Translations under genes and position numbers: made by a program
Assembly: GCA_052034255.1 (NCBI GenBank)
Contig: JBPOIU010000019.1
Location: 1-64,000 of the forward strand
Reading direction: 5' to 3'
Source of the DNA: JADJEK01 sp052034255
GTDB lineage: Bacteria; Planctomycetota; B15-G4; JADJEK01
Length of the DNA stretch: 64,000 nt
Part shown: in pieces, positions 10,684 to 19,799 of the stretch
Numbering within the stretch: the stretch's first letter is position 1
Layout: every line of letters starts with the position of its first letter
Notes under the pieces: model-generated
Database searches by the model: none
What the model saw: only the letters and a program-made list of their open reading frames with translations
What the model was told of the DNA's origin: nothing

Positions 10684-13662
10684 TCACGAGCCCAACACCC
10701 AACCGTCGCAGACGAACGATCCCCAGGTCCTGACCCCGTCATGCAATTCGCCGCGCACCCGCGCATCCGCGAGCGAGTCGAGCTTCGCACGTCGCAACGC
10801 CATCGCCGGTGGCTCGCGGCGCGTCCAGACGCCTTCATAGAAGCGCCGCACGAACTCGGCCGTCGCGTCGTCCGGAATCGGCCAGAGCGAACCGATCACG
10901 TGCCTCGCACCGGCCTGTCGCAGCGACCGACGCAACCCGAGCACGCCCTCGCCGAGCGTCGGCGTTCCCGCTCCGGATGAACACGCAGCGAGGAACACCA
11001 AATCCGCAGCCCGAAGATCGAGCCAACTCGCGTCGAAGTCCGTCACCGACGAACACCCCTCGCCATCGACTTCGGGTGCCAGAACGAGACCTGAACGAGC
11101 GAACGCCGCGGACGTCCCTGAGCGGAAGAACCCATGGGTTGCCAGATGAACGAAGCGCCGGCCACCCACGGCCCCACGGAACATCGATGCGCACGCTCCG
11201 CGGCCGCTGAGAACGAGGCGCTCACCTGCGTCGGCGAACTCGCGCGCGTGCAACGCTTGAACTAGATCGACCTCGCGGCGCGTTCCGGAAAGAGCTCCCC
11301 ACTCCCCCGCGTAGTCCACTTCGCCCACGATGAGTGCAGAAGGAGGCACGTCGTCACCGATCGGTGGCGGCGGCGGGGTGCCGAAGTCGGACACGAAACA
11401 GACTTCGATCGCTTCGACGAGATGTCGACCGTCGGCGAGCAGCAGCGCGTCGAGCGGCGCCGCTGCGAGTGCACCGTCGGGCGCGACGATCCAGCGGGTC
11501 GCGCCAGGCGCCGCGCGCAACAGCGGATCCACCAGTCGGGATCCGAGAGCGCGAAGGCTCGCGGCCAGCGCATCTGGGCGCGGCGTTCCCACCGTGTCGC
11601 CGCCAGCGACCTGGACAGCCTTCCCCCGCGAACGATTCGATCCGAACAGCTCGCCGATCCGAGCGACATCACCGTCGATCGCCACGGCATCGCCGAGTTC
11701 CACGGTCGTCACACCAGGCTCGTCCGAGCGCACCACGAACGCCACGTACTCATCGCGAAGACCGCTCGCAGTTTCCTCCGATCCCTCGCCGCGAGGAATC
11801 CAACGACGGATTCGCATGACGTCGACGGCGGCCGTTCCGCGAGGGAGCGACGCGCGCAGTCGCGCGACGTCGAGAACGTCGCTTGCGAGCTGCGGAGCCG
11901 CCGCCGCGAACTCCGCCTCGGCGCGCTCGACCTCCGTACGACGCTGCTCCCGTTCGGCGGTCTCGTCTCGGCTGGTCCGGTCCGACCGCATCGCGGCAAT
12001 CGCACTCCGTACCCGGGAGGCCTCGACCTTGGCCGCTCGACGCGCGAGCTCTCCGGTCACGTCGCGCGTCATCGCTTCGCGTTCGATGGCGAGGCGGCGC
12101 ACGACGCGACCCTTGAACGCGAGCGCCTGGTCGTACGCTCGCTCGATCGCCTCCGCGCGACCCACGCGCAGCGCGAACGCGATGCTCAGGTCGACGAGTT
12201 CGCGGTACTCCGCGACGATCTCCAGCCGTTCGCGCTCCGATTGCGCGAGCATCGAGCGATCCAACACGGAATCGAGTGTGGCAAGGCTCGTCGACGCGCG
12301 GCGTGATGCGGCCTCGACCTGACCACACTCCGCGAGACCCAACGCCACCGCACTCTCGAGCCGTGTCGAGAAGAAGCCCGGAGTGAACGTGCGCTCTTGC
12401 TCCAGAGCGCACTCCAGGTACTCGAGTGCATCATCCGGGCGACCCAACGCTTGAGCGACTCGACCGAGCAGATGGGCGTGTGGATCAGGCCCTGCTTGGC
12501 GATCATCGGCGAACTCACACCAGCGCTCGAACAGTGCGCGGACCTCGTCCATCGATCCGTCAGCGCGGTGGCGAGCCAGTGCGTCGGCGAGTGCGATCCC
12601 GACACCCCGCCGTGCTTCGTTCGGGATGTCCGGTCGTCGTTCGACCACAGCATATGCCCGCCGCATCGCGGCGACCGCTTCGTCGGAGCGACCTTCTCTT
12701 GCGAAACACAGCGATAAGGTCGTGAGCACGGCTGAAAACGCTAACGGTGCCTTCGACTCCCACGACTCGCCCACATCGTCGACCAAAGCTTGGACCAGCG
12801 ACAGTGCTTCCGCATGCCGACCACGGAGCGAGAGTACCTGCGACACGACGAGGGTTGCGACTGCACGAGGAAAACACGGGGATGATCGGGCGGCGTTTCG
12901 CTCCGCGACCTCGAGGAAGAGATCGCCGCGCACGAGGTCGCCACGGTTGAACAGGTGCATCGCAATCGTGCTGGCGAAGCCACCGAACGGCTCGGCGGAC
13001 ACCGTGTCGACGGCGTGGTCGATCCCGATCTCTTGGAGGCAAACATCGATGTCGGTCCTGGTCTGGAAAATCGAGCCGGATCGTCCTTGATCGTCGAGCT
13101 CTTGCCAGAGTGCGACGAGACAGCCCGGCGCTTGCGCAATTTCCATGTACCGCCCCAGCTCGTCCGCACCTGGGCCGCCATCGGGAGCAGCAAACAGAAG
13201 TTCGTCGATTCCCCAGCCACGCATCGAGTCCCGCCACCGCAACTCGGGAGCAAGATGCGCCCGATCGACGCGTACACGCGCGCCGCCGATCCCGCCTCCG
13301 CTCGCACCGACGAACAGCTTCATCCGCGTGGGCGCGGAGGCCACGTTCAATTCGAGCTTGGCCGTGTCGGATGCGGAATTCGCGATCGAGGCTCTTGTTG
13401 CTTTCCCGTCGTCATCGACGACAGCAACGCCCGCGGCATACGAGAGCGCCATCACTTCGACGACGTAGACGCCAGGCTCCGCCACCAGCACTTCGACGAC
13501 GCGGCCTCGCAGGGACGTCGCAGGACCACCTGGAAGTTCGATGTTCAGCAGCGACGACGTCCGTGACACGACGATCGTCTTGGATCGCCCTGGCACAATC
13601 GATGGGTCGTCGACCGCGAACAGGAGGAATACACACAGCCAGACCTGTGCGAGGGTGCTCAC
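10684..13662 (-). CDS. Secreted TPR protein with C-terminal CHAT (caspase-like) peptidase domain
   Basis: 992 residues. It has a signal peptide (VSTLAQVWLCVFLLFAV), a PPC-like beta region (about 35-130), then TPR-like helical repeats and a coiled segment (about 190-620) rich in EREQRRTEVERAEAEF-type sequence. The CHAT domain ends the protein: catalytic His843 in HLATHGFF and Cys894 in LAACSSG, then GARHVIGSLWPIPD. CHAT is the caspase/separase-related peptidase family. The GTG at 13662 is preferred because the signal peptide begins there; a TTG at 13677 would overlap the preceding stop. It follows the DUF6263-like gene by 11 bases, so they are likely co-transcribed. A substrate cannot be read from sequence. 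Confidence 0.85.
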   Translation of the reverse strand: MSTLAQVWLCVFLLFAVDDPSIVPGRSKTIVVSRTSSLLNIELPGGPATSLRGRVVEVLVAEPGVYVVEVMALSYAAGVAVVDDDGKATRASIANSASDTAKLELNVASAPTRMKLFVGASGGGIGGARVRVDRAHLAPELRWRDSMRGWGIDELLFAAPDGGPGADELGRYMEIAQAPGCLVALWQELDDQGRSGSIFQTRTDIDVCLQEIGIDHAVDTVSAEPFGGFASTIAMHLFNRGDLVRGDLFLEVAERNAARSSPCFPRAVATLVVSQVLSLRGRHAEALSLVQALVDDVGESWESKAPLAFSAVLTTLSLCFAREGRSDEAVAAMRRAYAVVERRPDIPNEARRGVGIALADALARHRADGSMDEVRALFERWCEFADDRQAGPDPHAHLLGRVAQALGRPDDALEYLECALEQERTFTPGFFSTRLESAVALGLAECGQVEAASRRASTSLATLDSVLDRSMLAQSERERLEIVAEYRELVDLSIAFALRVGRAEAIERAYDQALAFKGRVVRRLAIEREAMTRDVTGELARRAAKVEASRVRSAIAAMRSDRTSRDETAEREQRRTEVERAEAEFAAAAPQLASDVLDVARLRASLPRGTAAVDVMRIRRWIPRGEGSEETASGLRDEYVAFVVRSDEPGVTTVELGDAVAIDGDVARIGELFGSNRSRGKAVQVAGGDTVGTPRPDALAASLRALGSRLVDPLLRAAPGATRWIVAPDGALAAAPLDALLLADGRHLVEAIEVCFVSDFGTPPPPPIGDDVPPSALIVGEVDYAGEWGALSGTRREVDLVQALHAREFADAGERLVLSGRGACASMFRGAVGGRRFVHLATHGFFRSGTSAAFARSGLVLAPEVDGEGCSSVTDFDASWLDLRAADLVFLAACSSGAGTPTLGEGVLGLRRSLRQAGARHVIGSLWPIPDDATAEFVRRFYEGVWTRREPPAMALRRAKLDSLADARVRGELHDGVRTWGSFVCDGWVLGS

Positions 13663-13673
13663 GGAGCAACGCC

Positions 13674-14720
13674 TCAACGAGCTTCGGTGACGTTCGCTTC
13701 GACACGCTCTAAACGAAGGCGACGCGTGACCGCAAAACTCGTCGATTGACCGCCCGGCATACTCATCTCGCCCGAGACCGACTGATCAAGTTCCAGAGCG
13801 ATGGGAAGACCGGTCGAGCAATCCACACGCTGAGTTCCGAGGAACGCCCCCCCGGTGACTCGCATGGTTTTCAGCAGGCGAAACGCGTCCTTCAAGTCAG
13901 GGACGAGCGGCGCCTCCGAGTCACTTTGTTCATGCTGCGCATCCGTCGTTTCTTGCGGCCCAACTTCGCTCGAAACGTCGGCGTCACCGGCAAAGCCGAT
14001 CGTCGCTATGCGGGTCGCTGCGTCGTAGCCCTCGATCGCCGCAGTGACCTCGACCGCGATCGCGGGGGTTCCGTTGCCGAGCGAAGGCAACATGCGCCGG
14101 CATGTCCATGGCTCGCCGATCGCTCGCGGACTCGGCGGCAGGATCGGCATGAGACATTGGAACTCGGTGTCCTTGACCTCCTCGATGAGTGCGCCACTCA
14201 GCGATCCCCAGTCGTCGATCAACTCCTCTCCGTAGAACTCTTGCAGTCCTTCGATGCTTCGGATTTGTCCGGTAGGAGCCACGACGCACGTCAAAGATCG
14301 ATCGTCTGCGTGGCGGAGCATCGTCCTCACGAGCATCGACGCTGGCGCAGGCACGTTGGGATCGTCGTCGGATCGCGAGTCGAACTCAGCGTCGCGCATC
14401 AGCGTCGCCCGCACCTTTCCCGACGTGCGCTCGAAGACGATGACGACCTTCGTCGCGCGTTCGACGTCGCTCGCATCACCCGCCTCAGGAGCCGCGCTCA
14501 GTCGCAGGCGCTGCTCGTAGTCGCACGAGGTATCCACCCGAAAACCCTGCCCATTCGGCATGTTCACGACGGAGGTCGTGGTGACCGAGCCCGTGTGCCG
14601 GAAGGACACTGGCTCTCGCGGTGGAACCAGCGAAATCGCGATCGCGTCCTCGGGGGTCTCGTCGCCGACGACGGTGCCGACGATGCAGGTCACCGCGAGC
14701 AAGCACTTCACGATTCGCAT
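13674..14720 (-). CDS. Secreted protein resembling DUF6263
   Basis: 348 residues. A signal peptide (MRIVKCLLAVTCIVGTVVG) is followed by a beta-rich domain. Features resembling DUF6263 are an early hydrophobic-substrate-like strand set (VSFRHTGSVTTTSVV), a central DRSLTCVVAPTGQI, a P-rich turn (LMPILPPSPRAIGEPW) and a C-terminal GTQRVDCSTGLPIAL strand. Two Cys pairs could form disulfides after export. The start at 14720 is chosen because CGGAGC lies just upstream; earlier in-frame codons lack a signal peptide. It leads the CHAT gene in an apparent two-gene operon, which suggests partners at the cell envelope. The biochemical role is unknown. Confidence 0.7.
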   Translation of the reverse strand: MRIVKCLLAVTCIVGTVVGDETPEDAIAISLVPPREPVSFRHTGSVTTTSVVNMPNGQGFRVDTSCDYEQRLRLSAAPEAGDASDVERATKVVIVFERTSGKVRATLMRDAEFDSRSDDDPNVPAPASMLVRTMLRHADDRSLTCVVAPTGQIRSIEGLQEFYGEELIDDWGSLSGALIEEVKDTEFQCLMPILPPSPRAIGEPWTCRRMLPSLGNGTPAIAVEVTAAIEGYDAATRIATIGFAGDADVSSEVGPQETTDAQHEQSDSEAPLVPDLKDAFRLLKTMRVTGGAFLGTQRVDCSTGLPIALELDQSVSGEMSMPGGQSTSFAVTRRLRLERVEANVTEAR

Positions 14721-15174
14721 GTTCTGCTCCGTTCGAAGTTCGCGCCACCGTGGCACAGTCGTTCGCGATGCGTTGCGGCACACTGCGTGATGATCGTGCT
14801 GAACGCGAAGTGCCGCCAACCGCACTCAGGAACCGTGTCGGACTGTGCCACTGAAGCCCATTCTCTGCCTCACCGTGATCGATCGACGTCACGGGGGACT
14901 CCTGCTCCGCCGTAGGCCGCGAGAATCTCGCAGTTCGCGCGTTTGGACGCAAGCTCCCGCGCATGGACGTGGCCGCCGCGGACGACGATCCGTTTGCGGC
15001 GCGCATTCGAACCTCGCGTCACTGCACGCCGCAGCCGCCCCGCACCACGATTTCCGCGAACTCCTGCATCCACTCGCCGGCGCCCTTCGATCCTCCCGAT
15101 GACGTGACTCGCGGCGCATGGCGTCGCTCGCGTCGAACTCGATCCATCGATCACCCCCAAAGAAGGAATACCCC
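14721..15174. other. Gene-free divergent intergenic region
   Basis: 454 bases between divergent secreted-protein genes. I read both strands and found no convincing gene, tRNA, long inverted repeat or clear promoter. Short frames in it lack a plausible ribosome binding site and family resemblance. It probably carries the two outward promoters. The fasciclin gene has a strong AAGAAGGA ribosome binding site at about 15160-15167. Confidence 0.5.
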
Positions 15175-16098
15175 ATGTTCACGCTCGCCATCTTGATGGC
15201 GACGGCAGCGTTGCCGTCGGATTGCTCGTCCAAGCCCAACCTCGCTCCCGTCGTCCACGTCGCCGCGGCACAGCGCGCCGGTGACATCGTCGACACCGCC
15301 GTCGCGGCCGGTGACTTCTCGACGCTGGTCGCGGCGGTGAAGGCCGCGGACTTGGTCGGCACGCTGAAGTCGGAAGGTCCGTTCACCGTGTTCGCGCCGA
15401 CCGATGCTGCGTTCGCCGCGTTACCAAAAGGCACGCTCGAGAGCCTGCTGAAGCCCGAGGCCAAGAACACCCTGACGTCGATCCTGACCTATCACGTCGT
15501 CGCCGGACGGTTCGACGCGGCGGCGGTGCTGGGCTCGCGCTCGCTCGCGACCGTGAACGGGCAGCGCCTCGACGTATCGAAGCGCGGCGACGTCGCGATG
15601 ATCGACGGCGCGAAGATCGTGAAGACCGACATCGTGTGCTCGAACGGCATCATCCACGTCATCGACGCGGTCGTGATGCCGAGCATGGACTCGATCGTCG
15701 CGACGGCGTCGGCCGCCGGCAGCTTCCGCACGTTGCTCGCCGCGGCGACTGCGGCGGGCCTCGCCGAGACGCTCGGCAAGGACGGTCCGTTCACGGTGTT
15801 CGCGCCGACGGACGCTGCGTTCGGGGCGCTGCCGAAGGGCACGGTCGAAGACCTGCTGAAGCCCGAGAACAAGGATCGCCTGGTCGCGATCCTGAAGCTC
15901 CACGTCGTCTCGGGCCGCGTCGACTCCGCGGCGGCCGTCGCAGCCGGTGAGGCGAAGACGCTGCAAGGCTCGACGCTGCGCATCACGAGCAAGGACGGCA
16001 ACGTGATGGTCGGCGGCGCGACGGTCTCGTCGGCCGACCTCGACGCCAGCAACGGCATCATCCACGTCATCGATCAGGTGCTGTTGCCGCAGGCCTGA
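15175..16098 (+). CDS. Secreted protein with two fasciclin (FAS1) domains
   Basis: 307 residues. A short signal sequence (MFTLAILMATAALP) with a Cys at 17 in SDCSS could be a lipobox variant, but this is uncertain. Two FAS1 domains follow at about 35-165 and 172-305. Each carries the conserved GPFTVFAPTDAAF block, an ALPKGT...LLKPE motif, a YHVV/LHVVSGR block and the closing NGIIHVID. FAS1 domains mediate adhesion or matrix contacts at the cell surface. The two domains are strongly alike, suggesting an internal duplication. The start at 15175 has AAGAAGGA 8 bases upstream. A strong hairpin follows the stop. Confidence 0.92.
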   Translation: MFTLAILMATAALPSDCSSKPNLAPVVHVAAAQRAGDIVDTAVAAGDFSTLVAAVKAADLVGTLKSEGPFTVFAPTDAAFAALPKGTLESLLKPEAKNTLTSILTYHVVAGRFDAAAVLGSRSLATVNGQRLDVSKRGDVAMIDGAKIVKTDIVCSNGIIHVIDAVVMPSMDSIVATASAAGSFRTLLAAATAAGLAETLGKDGPFTVFAPTDAAFGALPKGTVEDLLKPENKDRLVAILKLHVVSGRVDSAAAVAAGEAKTLQGSTLRITSKDGNVMVGGATVSSADLDASNGIIHVIDQVLLPQA

Positions 16099-16116
16099 AC
16101 GGCGGACGGCGCCGCG

Positions 16117-16158
16117 CGACGACACGACCGGGCGAACACTCGTCCGGTCGTGTCGTCG
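16117..16158 (+). terminator. Strong hairpin after the fasciclin gene
   Basis: Perfect 15-bp inverted repeat (16117-16131 and 16144-16158) with a 12-base loop, 18 bases after the stop codon; no T-tract follows. Confidence 0.65.
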
Positions 16159-16288
16159 TGTTCGCGCGAATCGCGCGCGGCGCGAAACCGCGGCGAGCGG
16201 CCGGCATCGCATCGGGTTCGAACTCGCGCGTGGACTTCGGGCGCACGGTCGCCTTGAATCCACGCTTCACCGACGAAAGGCGAACCCG

Positions 16289-16621
16289 ATGACGAACCAC
16301 TATCACGACCCCGCCGACATGGGCTTGATGAAGCAGATGAAGGAACTCGCTCCGGTCGAGTTCAAGGCGTGGGTCGAACTCAACAAGATCTCGTCGCGCG
16401 AGGACGGCGCGATCCCGAAGAAGTACCGCGAGCTGATCTGCCTCGCGCTCGCACACGCGACGCAGTGCCCGTACTGTATCGAAGCGCACGCGAAAGGCGC
16501 GAAGGCCGCGGGAGCGACGCGCCAGGAAGTCGTCGAATCGACCTTCCTCGCGGCATCGATGATGGCGGGCGGAGCGGCCGCGCACGGCGCGATGGCGCTG
16601 AAGCTGTTCGACCAGGCCTGA
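16289..16621 (+). CDS. Carboxymuconolactone decarboxylase / AhpD-like family protein
   Basis: 110 residues, a typical single-domain CMD protein. The AhpD-like signature is visible: Cys60-Pro-Tyr-Cys63 followed by His67 (CPYCIEAH). In related proteins this CxxCxxxH triad supports thiol-disulfide exchange in peroxide defence. The N-terminal helix (MKQMKELAPVEFKAWVELNK) and GATRQEVVE are also typical. GAAAGGCGAA precedes the ATG. It stands alone between hairpins, so the substrate is not indicated by neighbours; AhpD-like peroxidase support or another CMD role are both possible. Confidence 0.9.
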   Translation: MTNHYHDPADMGLMKQMKELAPVEFKAWVELNKISSREDGAIPKKYRELICLALAHATQCPYCIEAHAKGAKAAGATRQEVVESTFLAASMMAGGAAAHGAMALKLFDQA

Positions 16622-16626
16622 AAACG

Positions 16627-16672
16627 GGTCAGCCCCCGTGGCCTCGAACGACGGGGCGCACGGGGGCTGACC
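16627..16672. terminator. Bidirectional hairpin between convergent genes
   Basis: Perfect 14-bp inverted repeat GGTCAGCCCCCGTG (16627-16640) with its complement at 16659-16672, lying between convergent stops at 16621 and 16676. It can serve both strands. Confidence 0.7.
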
Positions 16673-16675
16673 GCT

Positions 16676-18436
16676 TCAGTCGAGCTGCGTGCCGTTCTTC
16701 GCGTCGACGTCGAGCGCGAGGTCCTCGGCTTCTTCGACGTAGAAGAAGAAGCCGTACATCATCTCGTCCGTCGTCTGCCGGCCGAACTTCACGGTCGCGG
16801 ACGGATCGGGATTGAACACGTTGAACGCCGAGTTGTCGAAGTGCGCCGTCACGTCGATGCGCGTGCCGGCGGGGAAGAACTTGCCTTCGCGCGGGTAGCG
16901 ATAGGACTGCTGCCACTCGAAGTCGTAGTTCGGCACCACGAGCAGCGTCTCGCGCGCGCCGTCCGGCGTGTTCGCGACGAAAGTCATGTCGCGTCCGCGC
17001 AGATGCATGTGGACGAACACGCCGACCGCGCGCGAATCGGCCTTCAGCGTTCTCGACGCGTTCACGGCATGAGCTTCCGCACCCGGTGGGATCGCGAAGC
17101 GGAAGTCGGCGATCTGGTGGCAATGCAGCCGCTTGCGCACCTTCGTCTTCGGGAAGCGCAACGCGACCGAGACCTCGTCGACCTCGGGCTTGCCCGACGT
17201 CACGTAGTGGATCTCGGCGCCGAGGACCGAACCCGCCGGGATCAACACCGCGGTCCCGGGATCGAGATCCATCGGATCGCCGCCGGGCACGAGGCCGGTG
17301 ATGAAGTTCTCCATCTTGAACTTCTGGCCGAGCTCGTAGAACGCGAGGTTGCAGTGGTGCAGGACGCGCGGGTTCGCGCCCTTGATCTCGACGGCCTCGA
17401 CCCACGTGTCCTCGGTGAACAAGTGCGGGAACACCGTGTAGTGGTACGGGACGATCCCGCTCGCAGGCAACTCCGCGCGCCCGAGCTGAGTCAGCACGAG
17501 ATCGGGCTCACCGATGCGCCATTCGCGTGGCGCGAACGTCGGCGCGGGCGGAGCGCGATCGAGGTCGCCGACCGGCGCGCCTTGCGCCGCGAACGCTTCG
17601 AGCGTCCGGATCTCGCGATCCTCGAGCCCGCGATGATTTGCGAAGTCCTCGCTGCCCGTCGTGCCGAACCATGGCGGCATGCGCTTCTGGCGCACGACCT
17701 CCGCGATCATCGCCGCGCGCTTCGCGACGTCCTCGTACGCGACCAGCGCGAACGGTCCCTGCCCGCCGTCGTGATGACACTCGGCGCAATGACGATGCAT
17801 GAGCGGCGCGACGTCCTGCGACCACGTCACCGGCGTCGCCGGCGGGGCCGGGCGCTCGAGCGTGAGCACGCATCCCTCGACCGGAGTCTCGGCCACGCGC
17901 ACCTTCCCATTCGCGAGCACGTCGTCGATCGCCTCGCGCAAGTCCGCGCGCCCCGCACGCGCGGCCGTTCCCGTCACACGCGTGCTCGCGTCGACGCGAC
18001 CGCGATAGCGCAGCGTCAGCGAACCATCGAGCACGACGACCTGCGGCGAGTGCGTGACTCCGAGGGCTCGCGCCGCCGCCATCTTCGGATCGTCGAGTAC
18101 CGGCACGATCACGCCGTGCGCGAGCGCGAACGTCGCCGCATCGGCGACCGTCTCGTTCGGATCGGCGTTCACGAGCGCGAACCGCACGCCGCGTTCGCGA
18201 TACGTCGCCGCCAGCTCGGCGATGCGCGGCATGGCTTTGCCGGCCAGCGGACACTCGCACGTCGTGAACACGAGCACGAGCGCTCGGTCGACCGCGAACT
18301 CGTCGAGCGTCCGCGGCAAATAGCGCTGATCGAGCAGCGCGAACGGACCGGGCTTCGCGCCGATCGCGCAGGCGCGAGGCTCCTCGATCGACGCAGCGCC
18401 CGCGAGCGCCAGGGCCACGAACCACGAAACGCTCAC
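16676..18436 (-). CDS. Exported fusion: redoxin, c-type cytochrome and copper type II monooxygenase-like domains
   Basis: 586 residues. A signal peptide (VSVSWFVALALAGAA) is followed by a redoxin-like fold (about 28-175) with Cys60-Glu-Cys62 (TTCECPL) instead of CxxC. A mono-haem cytochrome segment comes next (HRHCAECHHDGGQGP, about 205-285). The C-terminal half resembles the ascorbate-dependent copper monooxygenases (PHM/DBM): LHHCNLAFYE, EIHYVTSG, HCHQI and VFVHMHLRGRDM supply His/Met ligands. Such fusions recur in planctomycetes, but no substrate is established. The start GTG at 18436 makes the four-base overlap GTGA with the upstream stop; a GTG at 18466 would overlap by 34 bases and lacks a proper signal peptide. 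Confidence 0.82.
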   Translation of the reverse strand: MSVSWFVALALAGAASIEEPRACAIGAKPGPFALLDQRYLPRTLDEFAVDRALVLVFTTCECPLAGKAMPRIAELAATYRERGVRFALVNADPNETVADAATFALAHGVIVPVLDDPKMAAARALGVTHSPQVVVLDGSLTLRYRGRVDASTRVTGTAARAGRADLREAIDDVLANGKVRVAETPVEGCVLTLERPAPPATPVTWSQDVAPLMHRHCAECHHDGGQGPFALVAYEDVAKRAAMIAEVVRQKRMPPWFGTTGSEDFANHRGLEDREIRTLEAFAAQGAPVGDLDRAPPAPTFAPREWRIGEPDLVLTQLGRAELPASGIVPYHYTVFPHLFTEDTWVEAVEIKGANPRVLHHCNLAFYELGQKFKMENFITGLVPGGDPMDLDPGTAVLIPAGSVLGAEIHYVTSGKPEVDEVSVALRFPKTKVRKRLHCHQIADFRFAIPPGAEAHAVNASRTLKADSRAVGVFVHMHLRGRDMTFVANTPDGARETLLVVPNYDFEWQQSYRYPREGKFFPAGTRIDVTAHFDNSAFNVFNPDPSATVKFGRQTTDEMMYGFFFYVEEAEDLALDVDAKNGTQLD

Positions 18437-19737
18437 GGCGAGGGCACGTCGCGCACGATCCACCACAGTTCGCGCTCCTTGCGCACACCGAAAGCGACGG
18501 TCGAACCATCGCTCGAGAACACGGGCGGACCGGCGAAGTCGTAGGTCTCGTCACCGCCGACGCCGTCGACCACGATCGACCAGCGGTCGTCGTCGCGCGC
18601 AGCGTACGCGACGTGCGATCCATCGTGCGACAAGGTCAGTCCGGCGATGCGCTGGTGGCGCAGCTTGGCTTCAGTCCCCGCCACGACGACGAACCACGAA
18701 CCGCCGCGCACGGAATCTTCGCCGAACCGCTGCGTGATCCACTCGCGCTCGACCGTCGAGCCCTCGACCGCGACGTGCGCGAGGCGCTTGCCGTCGGCCG
18801 ACCAGACCGGGCTGCAGACGAAGTCGAACCAGGACTTCGGTTGGGGGTCCGCGGTCGTCGCCACGCCGAGCTTCTCACCCCGACGGACCTTGTACCCCAC
18901 GACCTTCCCGTCGGGCGAGAACACGGCGCAGCCGGCCGCATCGAACGCGGTGCGGATCGGCGAGTCGTCGACGTACACCGTGAAGTTCTGTTCGGCGGGG
19001 CCCCCGTTCGCCTCGGCTGCGAGGCCTTCGTACGCGACGCGTTTCCCATCGCGCGAAAGGGCGACGCCCTGGACCAGACCGATTCCCTTCCCGAGCAACT
19101 GCTCTTTCTTGCCGACCTTCAGCGGGAACCAGCGCCCCGCCTTCATCGCGACCGCCGCGACGATCGATCCATCGGCGCTGATCGCGGGTGGGAACGCGGT
19201 CTCGGCATCCTGGAACTTGCCGCCGGTGTGGTTCCCGATCACGAGTTGCACGTCGGACCGCCCGTACGCGCCGTCGTCACCGATCTTGGCTCCGGGTTGC
19301 GTCCAGTACGTGAATCCGCCTTGCGGCAGCGCCGCGATCTCACCCATCCAATCGGTTGGCTTGGACAACCCGGTGTCGGAGTAGACCCACCACCGCTCCG
19401 TCGACTTCGTCAGCTGGTTGCCGACGCGGAATCCGACCGACTTCCCGTTGGCCGAGAACACGGGCAGCCCCGCGAAGTCGTAACCCGCGGTCGACACGCT
19501 CGAATCGATCACGGGAATCGACTTCGCGCCCTTCCATGCCACGTAGGCCACGCGCGCTCCGTCGGCGCTGAAGACCGGATGGACGCCCACACTGCGCGAC
19601 GAGCCGTCTTGATGCGGCAATGGCGGCGACGCCAGCGACAATGCGTCGGGAATCGTCGCAAGGAGTTTCGACTCCGATGCCGAAGCCCCCTCCATCGCGA
19701 CGAACAGCGCGGCACAAGCCCACCACGAACCGTGCAT
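18433..19737 (-). CDS. Secreted TolB/WD40-like beta-propeller protein
   Basis: 434 residues with a signal peptide (MHGSWWACAALFVAMEGASA). Repeated blade motifs are visible: PVFSADGARVAYVAW, PVFSANGKSVGFRV, PAISADGSIVAAVAM, ALSRDGKRVAYEG, AVFSPDGKVVGYKV, PVWSADGKRLAHVAV, TLSHDGSHVAYAA and PVFSSDGSTVAFGV. This gives about eight WD40/TolB-like blades. No catalytic residues are apparent; such propellers usually bind partners. It overlaps the redoxin/cytochrome/copper gene by four bases (GTGA), so the two are translationally coupled and may act together outside the cytoplasmic membrane. Confidence 0.85.
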   Translation of the reverse strand: MHGSWWACAALFVAMEGASASESKLLATIPDALSLASPPLPHQDGSSRSVGVHPVFSADGARVAYVAWKGAKSIPVIDSSVSTAGYDFAGLPVFSANGKSVGFRVGNQLTKSTERWWVYSDTGLSKPTDWMGEIAALPQGGFTYWTQPGAKIGDDGAYGRSDVQLVIGNHTGGKFQDAETAFPPAISADGSIVAAVAMKAGRWFPLKVGKKEQLLGKGIGLVQGVALSRDGKRVAYEGLAAEANGGPAEQNFTVYVDDSPIRTAFDAAGCAVFSPDGKVVGYKVRRGEKLGVATTADPQPKSWFDFVCSPVWSADGKRLAHVAVEGSTVEREWITQRFGEDSVRGGSWFVVVAGTEAKLRHQRIAGLTLSHDGSHVAYAARDDDRWSIVVDGVGGDETYDFAGPPVFSSDGSTVAFGVRKERELWWIVRDVPSP

Positions 19738-19784
19738 CGTCGCGTCTCCGATCCTGCGCTCGCCTGGTCCCGGTGGCCGAAGGG

Positions 19785-19790
19785 TAGACT
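19785..19790 (+). promoter_or_regulatory. -10-like TAGACT close to the start of the 150-residue orphan gene
   Basis: GGGTAGACTCC lies nine bases before the ATG at 19800, so a start site about 7 bases beyond the -10 would give a leaderless or nearly leaderless transcript. Similar TAGA(C/G)T boxes precede the genes at 38458 and 39764. Confidence 0.35.
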
Positions 19791-19799
19791 CCTCGCCCC

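Noticed and set aside
14990..15040. tRNA-like T-arm (GGTTCGAATGC on the minus strand)
   Set aside because: The flanking 5-bp T-stem does not pair and no acceptor or anticodon arms can be formed.
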